Shown: positions 54,820-64,000 of the stretch, piece after piece | How positions within the stretch are numbered: position 1 is the first letter of the stretch | How the letters are laid out: each line of letters opens with the position of its first letter | NCBI GenBank assembly: GCA_015680685.1 | Contig: MNCI01008026.1 | Span: forward strand, 110,456 to 174,455 | Direction: 5' to 3' | DNA from: Gnetum montanum | Lineage: Eukaryota; Streptophyta; Gnetopsida; Gnetales; Gnetaceae | DNA length: 64,000 nucleotides | The notes under the pieces: model-generated | Database searches by the model: none | The model's input: the letters and a program-made list of their open reading frames with translations, nothing else | Told to the model about the DNA's origin: nothing | Made by a program: the position numbers and the translations under genes

Positions 54820-56310
54820 TTTAGAGTTGAAAGCCCTACTAGAAGTACTAGGGTATGCTTTTCTAAATAATAAGAAACTGGTAATTATTAATGACAATCT
54901 TGATAAAGAACAAAAGAGAAGATTATTAGAAGTGGTGAATAAATGGTTCATAGCATTTACATGGTTCTATGATGAAATAATAGACATTTATCCATGTAGA
55001 TGCCAACACTGAATTTATACATATTTAGCTATCAACCATGTCACCAACCTTAAAGAAGATTAAATCCTAAAATTAAAGAAGTGGTAAAGCAAGAATTTGA
55101 GAAACTATTAATAGCAGAGTTCATTTATCTAATAGCAGATAGCAAATGGGTTAGTCCCTTAGCCATTGTTCCAAAGAAAGACAACAAGTGAAGGGTTTGC
55201 ATTAACTTTTGATTGTTGAATTCAACAATGTTCAAGGACCACTTTCCTCTACCATTTGTTGACCAAGTCCTTAACACCATAGCAGGCCACCAATACTATA
55301 GTTTCCTTGATGGGTACATTGGGTATAATCAGATCCGCATTGCACTAGAAGATTAAGAGAACACCACATTCAATAGTCCATGAGGGACATTTTCCTACAA
55401 GGAGATGCCTTTTGGCTTGTGTAATGCTCTCACTACTTTTAAAAAACTAGTACTGAGCATCTTTCAAAAGCATATTAGTAATGGAGTATAGGTATTCATG
55501 GATGATTTTTCTACTTATGGACTAGACTTCAAACAAGCATTGGATCGACTAAAGTAGGTTTTGAAAAAATGTGTTGAAACTAATTCAAAGCTTAATTGGA
55601 AAAATAGCCATCTAATTATCCAAGACGATATTGTTCTGGGACATACAGTATCTCAAAAAGGAATAGAGGTAGATCTGGATAAAATAAAAGTTATTAAAAA
55701 TATCACATAGATTCCACAGACTGTTAAGGATGTTATATCATTATTTGGCTATATAGGATACTACAGAAGATTCATTGAAAATTTTTCAAAGATAGCAAAC
55801 CCACTAGTGGAACTAACAAAGAAATATGTGTCATTCCAATGGACAAAATAGTGTGAGAAGGAATTCAAGACATTAAAGTAGAAGTTGATTGAAACACCAA
55901 TCTTTTGAGCTTTAGATTGGTCTAAACCCTTCCACATTATGAAAGATGCTTCAAACTAAGCACTAGACGCAATTCTTACTTCACTTTATGCTTAGAAAAA
56001 ACCATATTACATACATTGTGCTAGTCAAAGCATCATCAAAGCACAACTCAACTACACGACTACAAAATAGGTGCTTCTGGTTGTGGTTTATGTGCTTGAA
56101 AAATTCAAACATTATGTTCTTGGATATCCTATTTATATCCACACTAATCATAGTGCCATTAGGTTTTTAATGAATAAACCATCAATTAGTCCCAGGGTGA
56201 TACAATGGCTAGTGATACTATAGGAGTTTGACATCACAATGATAGACAAGAAAGGAACAAAAAATGTTGTAGTAGATCATGTGTTAAGACTAGGATGGGA
56301 ACTATAGAAA
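54820..56310 (+). pseudogene. Reverse transcriptase and RNase H of element 2
   Basis: The linker GYAFLNNKKLVIINDNL and LLEVVNKWFIAF (54827-55012) is typical of Athila. RT blocks follow: WVSPLAIVPKKDN, FSYKEMPFGLCNA near 55390-55430 and FMDDFSTYG at 55495-55520. The thumb has LFGYIGYYRRFIENFS near 55740-55785. RNase H (FHIMKDASN, VVYVLEKFKHY) follows to about 56290. Catalytic DD is present; about ten stops. Confidence 0.86.
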
Positions 56311-57684
56311 TAAGATGAACCATTACTAGACCAATTTCCCAATAAAAACTTGTTTAAAAAAATAACAATGGCTATCAACTCAATAGAAAAGTCATAGATC
56401 ACTAACTACATGACTTATCTCACTACACAAGAGCTTCATGTTTAGTAGAATAAGAAACAAAAAGAGTAGTTTTTCCACATAGTTAAACAATATGTGAAAA
56501 TTAATAGAAATATTTACAAGATCTGTGCCAATGGATTAGTTAAATGGTGTGTTCTAGAGGAGAACTATCAAAGAATCTTACAAGATGCATATGAAGGACC
56601 ATGTGGTTGTCACTATGTAAGACATAGAATAGCACTAAATTTGATGATGGCAAGCTACTTTTGGCCTACCATATTCAAAGATGCACACAAGTTCACTTAG
56701 TCTTATAAGAGATGTCAACATGATGGAGGAATAATGACTAGAAATGAAGGGCTACAACAATGGATCCAACCATTAAAGCAATTTGATATTTGGAGAATTT
56801 ATTTTATGGGGTCTATCACATTGATGTCTAATAGGAAATAATATATTATAGTGACAATTGATTATTGCATAAAATGGGTAGATGCAATTATAGTCAAAGA
56901 TTGCACAGCTAAAACAAATGCTAAATTCTTTCAAAAACATATGGTGAATAGGTTTGGAGTACCACATATGCTCATATCTGACAATGGAATGTATTTCATA
57001 GGAGCTACATTCAAAAAGCTAATGTAACAAATTGGGGTGAACCACAAACTAACTACACCATACCATTCCCAAGCAAATGGTCAAGTAGAAGTGACTAACT
57101 GAGAAATCACTAGAATTTTAAATAGAAATAACTAGAGCACTAAGCTGAATGATGCTCCATGGGCATACATAACCACATGAAAACTTCCAATAGGATACTC
57201 ACCCTATGAGTTAGTTTATGGAAAACTTTTCACACTACTAGTTCAAGCGAAGATACAAACCTTAGCTACTGATAGTAAAATTAACCTAAATCTAAACTTA
57301 GCTAAAAAAGAACACCTTACGAACCTTAACCTTCTAAAGGAATATAGACTTGTAGCTCTAATCAATAATCAAGTACATAAGAAGTACTCCAAATGTAGGC
57401 ATGACATAAGACTATGACAAGTATCAATATAGTTGGGTGCTAAACTCCTCTACTATAATCTCAATCATGTGCCACAAAAGGCTAAGTTCCAAACTTTATG
57501 GGAAGGACCCTATATCATCCATGTAACATACCAATTAGGCGCCATGTATATCTATCACCCAACCAGCTCACAAAAACTTATCTTAGTCAATACTCAACAA
57601 TTTAAATCATTCTATGAACATCCCAACTCCTATGTGGATTCTACCTTATCCACCAAACCATCTTTAACATGTTTCATCTTCTAG
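56311..57684 (+). pseudogene. Integrase of element 2
   Basis: The zinc domain (CANGLVKWCV, GPCGCHYVRHRIALN; open frame 56494-56700) ends in a stop before the CC pair. Core: IYFMG near 56800 (first Asp changed to Tyr), SDNGMYF near 56978, NGQVEVTN near 57078 (Glu present). The C-terminal domain 57433-57684 is open: KLLYYNLNHVPQKAKFQ, LWEGPYIIH, ILVNTQQFKSFYEHP. Inactive. Confidence 0.86.
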
Positions 57685-59862
57685 TTAATTGTCTTTAATC
57701 ATAGTCGTGGGGGTGTCCTGTGTGACACTTAGGCACTAAATTGAACTTTTCTTTTTATTTTTCTATTGTTTTTTCACATTCTTGATATCTTTTCTATTCT
57801 TTTATACTATTCTCATTTCTTAGTCATTTTATATTCTTTAATATCTTTTAAATTCTTTCTCTATTTTTCCATTTTTATCATTTTCTATGATTTTTGATCA
57901 TTTGTCTTGTACATATTTTTGTTAATTTTCCAATAAAGTGCAAAGAAATGAAGCAAGATGTAATCCTAATAATGTAAAGGTTTCCCTATGTTATCAAATC
58001 ATGGAAGGACTAATTCTATACATAGTGAGACCACATCATCCATCCACTCATTTTCAATAATAAGAGGTTTTTACCATGGTCATAATGATATTCTTTTCAC
58101 AATAAGACTAAAATAAACTTGTGATCATTATGCATGGATAGAAAAGTAAAGAACCAAGTGGGAATGAAAAGGGTGTGACATCAAGAGCATTTTTGGACTC
58201 TCTAAACTACTACTATAAGGTTTATCTTGTTGTTAAGATTGTATTGTTTTCTTGAGTTATAATGAAAAATGAAAGTATGTGGACAATAAGTGCTACCTTA
58301 CTATGTCATTGAAAAGACATGTTATCCATGGTTGAAGGTAGTCCTCTATTAAGGTCCACACTGTCAAAATATAATAAATGCATAGAATAAAATTTCTAGG
58401 GGTCCTATTAAAAAGACATTACCCATGCCTGCAAGTAGGCAACTTCTCAGAGATGTCAAAAATAAAGTATGCTATTAATAACCTCCTTCCTTGAACTACA
58501 TTATCAAGTGATAAAGCTTCTTGCAGTAGTGGTGGTCTTATGGCTACTAGTTTTGGGATGATACAATGTGATGTCATTGGTAAGTGGTATGGACTTGGTT
58601 TGGATCTTGGAAGGAAAGGCTAATGATTTCTTTAATCATATATCACACATAAAAATTCATAATGCCCATGGTAAGACACCTTACGTTCCAATTTCTGCAA
58701 TCCTTTTTAAGCTTCTCATTGGTATATATAATCATACTTCTATGATTTCATCTAATAAAGTGTTATTTTTCCATTCTAGTAAATTAACATGTGTGTTTTG
58801 CAAAACAAGTATGTTCTACATTCAACTCCTTGAGTGCCTACAAACACTTATAGGTGTGGTTATACAAGGGTACTAAGGGCTGAAGTTTACTTTGGGGAGG
58901 AGACACTTGTATAACTTTTGTACCTCATATCTGATGATCAATTCCACATCATCTTATGCCTTCGAGACACTTTAACCATCAATGTTTACTTGCCTAAGTT
59001 TCTATATTTGATCATAATTTTGGAAATTCTCACTACCATCTCTTAGACATTTACTTGATCTTTTCTTTTCCAAAGATTCCTTCTTTATGACATTCGATCA
59101 TCAAATTTACATAATTTGAGCATAATCTATGATTAAAGACCCTTTAGATAGCTTCTACATCTTCCAAACAAACCAATTAACTCAACCTTTTTACCAAACA
59201 TTGCTCAAAAATCAATATTTTTTAGCAGTGATGTCATAGTTACAATGTATTAGGCCTTATGGAATCACAACTATGATGTTGCACCAACAAAAAATTATAT
59301 ATACGCATGAGTTGGAAACTTTTTCATTCTCACATTTCACAACAAGGGGAGTTCATGCTATTTTATTGAGCCTTTGACACTTGAATTTCCAAGCTTCATA
59401 GCTTCCTCATTGTAGCTTTGATTCACATGATTCTTGAATCCTCTTGATCATGGAGTGACCAAATTAGTCATGGGGGAGAGCATTACATGTAGATAAGTGA
59501 AGTTGAGCCAAAGAGCCAAATTTTTTTAATGCTAGAAGAGAATATTAAGGGTAAGAATAAAGAGTAAATAAGAATATTTTAAGCAATTGATGAAATAAAA
59601 GCTAATGAGCCTAACCAATTCTCCTAGCCAATCATCCAATAACATAATAAGGAAAGAATGATTGTGAGAAGTCTTAATAATTAAAAGAACAAGAAATCGC
59701 TATTTAAAAAAAAAATTCTAACTCTACAATCATAGTAAGAGCCATGGGTAACAATAGGATTAAAAATTGGATTAAAACCAAGGATCTGGGAAAGAATTAT
59801 GAACTCTTAGAAAGCTATTTAAAATCCTTGGATATGCTCAAATAAATTTTTGATGATTGTAG
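57685..59862 (+). other. Spacer between pol and ORF2, element 2
   Basis: Same layout as in element 1: PPT-like AGTCGTGGGGG 57703-57713, hairpin GTGTC..GACAC 57713-57728, pyrimidine-rich tract, two GACATG..ACCCATG motifs (58311-58341, 58410-58439), a short hydrophobic frame 58568-58876, a decayed palindrome with TATA (about 59225-59310) and a second AGTCATGGGGG at 59466-59476. It ends in TTGATGATTGTAG before ATG 59863. Confidence 0.7.
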
Positions 59863-62650
59863 ATGGCTTCCAAAAGACTTGTAGCAAAAGGACCTTATAG
59901 CCAAGAAGTAAAAGGCCACAAGGTCAAGGTAGAGGACAAATCGGAGAATGAACACTACAAGTAGAGCAAGAAGCCCAATCTTTCAACATCCACCAACAAA
60001 CTCCTACCACAAGACAATCTTCATAGGTTAAGGTAGAAGCACCACTAGCTCCAGAATAGGGACAACACCTCACACTGTTAGCAAAATGCCTCCAAGCCAT
60101 TCAAGAGAATTCCATCACATCCACAATAATTGTGTAATGGAATTTTGGACCATTCATGGAGTTCACTTCATAAAGCATCAAAACCCAACTCTAAGCCTCT
60201 CCTCTATGGCCCACTTTGGCAAATAATGATGAATGGTACCTAGGAGAAGTGTACCAATTTTGGAAGAATAAGTAGGATGATGCAACTATGAAATTTGAAG
60301 AAGTCTCAGTGTCTTATTCTATTGAAGTTATTGCAAAGGTACTTAATATTCTAAATGTTAGAGCAAATGTAATGCAGATATCCACTAAATATGACACCAA
60401 TGCAAAGACATTATGGCTGCAAAGAGTATATCAAAAAGAGTATATGGAAAAGAGGACAAAGAATATAGTGAATTAACTATTGAGGAGAATATCTACTTTA
60501 AGATCGGGACTTACCATTTTTTTCCAACCAAGAGACTTAATAGGATTATTCACCTATGCAACTATAGGAAGTGCAATCCTTATGGAAAAATTCAATACTA
60601 ACATAACACATCTGCTCTTCCTAGAGATCTAGAGGAGGTTTGAAGAAAAGAAGGCAAGGAAACTCACACTATCATTTCCTTACCTCATTAGGAAGTTGTG
60701 CAAGCAAGCAGGGATTATGGAATATATTAATGATGTTCCAAGAAAAGCCTAGAATGCATCGTATGCAAAAATGTTCAAACCAATGCCACTAAAGAAAGAT
60801 CAACTGGAGAAGCTAGGAGGCATCGAGGGAGCAGTAGGATCCACACCAATAAGTAATCTTCCAACAACTCGACAACAACAAGAAGTAGGACCCAAGGGAT
60901 TAACACTTGCTAGTGACAAACCTGAATAGAAAGCTCCACCAACACAATAAGACTATAGACCTTCCATGAGTCACTTGCAGTAAATCACAAAAACCATTAG
61001 TTGGGGAACAAGGTAAGGTTCTACTTTATACCAAGGGAAAACTCTGTAAGACCTGCTGTATCAATAAGACTTGTTAATAGGTAGGTATCTCTACAAGCAA
61101 GAGAGAATGACAATTGGGCATAACAAATTTTAGGGAATGCTGCATCTCTCTAGGTCATGCTAGAAACTAGGGAAGGAGTCATAGTAATGATGATGAAACA
61201 TCAAGATGCAACCGGAGTAGTAGAAGTTATCATTGATCATATTAAAGAATCCTTTAATGTTTTCATTGTTCCATTGGCAAATATTTTTAGAACTAGAGAT
61301 GTTGAGATGCTAACCGAAATGTTGATGATCCCAATGGAACATGAAGATGTCATCGATCAACTACTACAAATAGGGCAAGTCATGAAAAATCTTTTTGATA
61401 TCCTTAGCAATATCACTACAATCCAGTCTTATCTAATTGCTACAAAAGGAAAGTTGGTCATTACAGAGATAAGGGTAGAACACACAGAAAATAAAGTGTA
61501 GAGGTTGCAAGTTGAGTTAGTAGCTTTGAGAAAAAAAAAGGGAGACCCTACATAATATGTAGCCCTAGACTAATTAGAAAAATTTAGAATAGAACAAGTA
61601 AGGCTGCTCATAGCACAAAACATCCAAGTTGAGATGAAGAAGACGAAGGTTGTATGGAACACATCAATGATAGAAGCACAAATGAATACACATGCCAAAG
61701 CCATCACTACCTTGGAGAAAGAAAATAAGACATTTGCTATAGACAATACAAGGTTCAAAAACATCAAAAAGTAGATAAATGTTCTCAAGGAAAGCATTCA
61801 TCGACTACGAGAATAGTTCATTAAAGTCAACCAATACATGAATAAATTGTCCAAAGAAACCAAATCCTATCAATGGAAGAAGTTCATGCCATCAAACAAA
61901 AATGAGCAATTGAGATAAGCACGTGGTAAAATGAGGCTAAGAAACATGAAAGGCTCAAGGAACACTTTAGGGATTAGGTGAGCATGTATAAGCAAATCAA
62001 TGAGAAAGAGATCCAGATGCCCAAGGCTAAGATCAATTCATTACAACACAAACACCAAATTGGTAGCCAATTCCTAATAGCCTTTCCCATGTCCACCAAG
62101 CTAAAGTAAAAAATAAGGACTTGTAGATTGAAGATCTCATCAAGTACATGGGGTTAGCAAACCTTCGATGTGCTAATCTAGCCATGTTAACAGCAGGAAG
62201 GCCAAGAAATGAGCTTGAGCAACAAGTAGCTATAGTTTATGCCATGTATGAAAAGGAGTTTGTGGATCAGAAGGATGCATAGCAAAAATTACATGTGGCA
62301 AACTCTAAACTATAAATTGTAAAAGCTAGCTACCATGGACAAAAAGATGTAGCAACAAACCTAGCTCGTTGAATGATTAATTATCAAGAATTGCAAAAGG
62401 TGGCCAAGGCATTTAAAGAAGAGAGGAGGTAGTTCGTAGCTTGGTATGTGAAGGCCAATAAGATGTTTTCACAACTACCATATACATGGAAAGTACCGAT
62501 GCCATCAAACATCGCAGAATTTGCATGGATGGTACATGATACTAGGACAAAGGAAGAAAAGCTCTAGGCACTCCTTAATCAATAGTAAATTTAGAAGCCT
62601 AATGACAAAGGGAAGAAGTTAATGGAGGAGCCACCATTGCTGGGAACTTG
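59863..62650 (+). pseudogene. ORF2 of element 2 (env-position ORF, coiled coil)
   Basis: Begins MASKRLVAKGPYSQEVKGHK. The N-terminal domain (VSVSYSIEVIAKVLNILN at 60288-60360, then TYHFFPTKRLNRI at 60510-60545, LSFPYLIRKLCKQAG near 60675-60715) corresponds to that of element 1. The frame 61157-61501 and following sequence to about 62140 are charged and helical, with probable coiled coil. A conserved C-terminal part (GRPRNELEQQVA, AMYEKEFVDQKDA, FVAWYVKANKMF) follows. No transmembrane envelope features. Role unknown; many stops. Confidence 0.65.
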
Positions 62651-62858
62651 AAGGCTACATCGAGTTATGTCATTTTGTTTTGTTGTCAAATATGTCCATC
62701 ATGCTATGCATGATAATTTTGTAAAAATACCACTTGAACCACAATGTGGCATTTAGAGTCATGTAAATAAGTAGTCATGTCATAACTTGAGTATACCTCC
62801 TAATTTTGTAAGGAACTCTATCATCTTTTTGTTTTAACTCGAGGACGAGTTTTTAGTC

Positions 62859-62871
62859 AGTCATGGGGATA
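62859..62871 (+). promoter_or_regulatory. Polypurine tract of element 2
   Basis: AGTCATGGGGATA precedes the 3' LTR start TGATAAAATC directly. Confidence 0.7.
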
Positions 62872-63726
62872 TGATAAAATCATTTTTTGATGAGGCATGA
62901 TATTGTCTCTACGATATCATAGCTCTACCTACATCATCGTTGATACAATGTATTGGGAGCTATGCGGCACTATAAATACTGACACTTGGTCACATTAGCA
63001 ACATGAACTTTTCATTACAATCTTAGGAAAACTCTTGCAGTTTATTTTTCATAGTTTACACTTAGTGATAGAGTGAATGCCTACAGTCTAGTGTTGAATA
63101 GTTGAATAGAATCTTTATTCGAGTGGATTGTGCTTGGACACATTTCATGAATGGCAATAATCAAGATTATTTTCCACCAATGCAACATCCACTTAGTTTC
63201 TTTATTTTCTACTACCTATTTTCTTTACTTAGTTTAATTGTAATTTCTTTAATATGATTACTTTAGTATAGTTCTTACAATTCTTAAGTATTTCAAGCGT
63301 ATAAGTGTAATCATTTGGAAATCCCAGTAGTGTTATTTCTTGGTTCACCTAGTAGCATAACACTTGGTAACGTAGTGACAATTATATAAGCCCAATATGT
63401 GTATGGCAAGCCAAGAATGGTTGCCCATTGCCATAAAATAAAGTAGATTTATATTTTTGTCATTGTTTAGACTTAGACTCTTATTCTTATCTCTCATTTT
63501 CAATATGCTTAGGAGTAATATGACGCAACAACATCAACATATCATATACCTCACTAAGAGCTAAACCATACTACATGCACTTCACTAGTTCAAGGTGGGA
63601 AGACAACGATCGCGAACCAATTATCAACTAGCATACTTACATTGTCCATCCATGGATTACAATCTGGTTGTGCCTGTGCACTCCTTACTTGTATGGTGGA
63701 GTGTTGGGATACCCTACCACTCATCA
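62872..63726 (+). repeat. 3' LTR of element 2
   Basis: TGATAAAATC to CCACTCATCA, 855 bp. GATATC is at 62913-62918 and TATAAATA at 62971-62978. It aligns along its length with 50239-51146, and the ends are fixed by the AACAT target duplication. Confidence 0.93.
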
Positions 63727-63731
63727 AACAT

Positions 63732-64000
63732 AAAGGTGCCTAACATGTATCTCAAACTAGGCCTTATAGCTAATGAAAGGTGCCTACATTTGTTATCTTA
63801 TTTCCTAACAAATATTATGCTAAAAGAAGTTTACAAGTTCAAGTCATTCTTAGGGAATATGTTTATGTTTTACTTAAATTCTATTAAGTGTTGGATATAT
63901 GTATTGAGGTAAGTAGTTTCAGGTTTCCACATTCCCCTCATTGATGTATCAAAACCCAATTATCATGGCTTGTTTAAGAAGTTAACCTCTTGATTTCCTT
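63732..64000. other. Unassigned right flank
   Basis: Host-side flank of element 2. No gene or repeat copy recognised. Confidence 0.4.

Larger units (their letters stand above)
50239..63726 (+). mobile_element. Athila-type element 2, full length with TSD
   Basis: 13.5 kb, bounded by LTRs of 908 and 855 bp and flanked by AACAT at 50234-50238 and 63727-63731. The order is LTR, PBS, gag, protease, RT-RNase H, integrase, spacer, ORF2, PPT and LTR. LTR divergence is clearly visible and all coding regions carry stops, so it is an old autonomous-type copy now dead. Confidence 0.94.

Noticed and set aside
1-64000. A host protein-coding gene with introns
   Set aside because: Every substantial coding similarity belongs to retroelements or the endogenous virus; no exon-like series with splice sites was seen outside them.

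Overview
The window is plant nuclear DNA made almost entirely of transposable elements and endogenous viral sequence. No intact host gene, rRNA or tRNA gene was recognised. The evidence for a plant is Ty3/gypsy retrotransposons of the Tat type (with a second, archaeal-like RNase H) and of the Athila type (PBS of the TGG..CATTGCC form, extra ORF after pol), a LINE ORF1 with a CCHC knuckle, tRNA-like SINEs, and an endogenous member of the plant virus family Caulimoviridae. The very long, AT-rich, stop-riddled elements suggest a large, slowly purged genome. A gymnosperm is plausible, but that is inference.

Layout. 1-5210: 3' half of a Tat element (end of RT, RNase H, archaeal-type RNase H, integrase, tandem repeats, probable 3' LTR). 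5560-6552: decayed LINE ORF1. 6558-20392: Athila-type element 1 (LTR, gag with a 691-bp tandem duplication, pol, spacer, ORF2, 3' LTR cut at a single N). 20394-24755: LINE and SINE debris, several copies with target-site duplications. 24756-25745: minus-strand Athila fragment. 25800-29123: element 3, a plus-strand Athila copy that lost PR-RT-integrase. Element 3 is broken at 29124 by element 4, a minus-strand Athila relative (29124-33346) that also lost RT-integrase. A 167-N gap follows.

33514-45665 is a rearranged cluster of an endogenous pararetrovirus related to petuvirus-like Caulimoviridae. It consists of five blocks in alternating orientation that together hold movement protein, coiled-coil/coat protein with zinc knuckle, protease, RT, RNase H, C-terminal region, two promoter/leader copies and one tRNA-Met primer site. 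Paralogous blocks share the same nonsense mutations, so much of the duplication happened after the sequence was already defective.

45678-50225: Athila LTR fragment, SINEs, LINE remnants, and a solo LTR (47964-48751) with a 5-bp target duplication whose pre-insertion counterpart survives near 22690. 50239-63726: element 2, a full-length Athila-type element flanked by AACAT.

The Athila family has a recurring design: LTR, PBS, (CA)n, gag, pol, a roughly 2-kb spacer, a second coiled-coil ORF, a PPT-like tract and LTR. The spacer contains repeats of a 30-bp motif, extra PPT-like tracts and an LTR-like palindrome plus TATA, and ends in a splice-acceptor-like sequence at the ORF2 ATG. This suggests a dedicated route of ORF2 expression and is the most interesting hypothesis here. 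None of these elements looks coding-competent.
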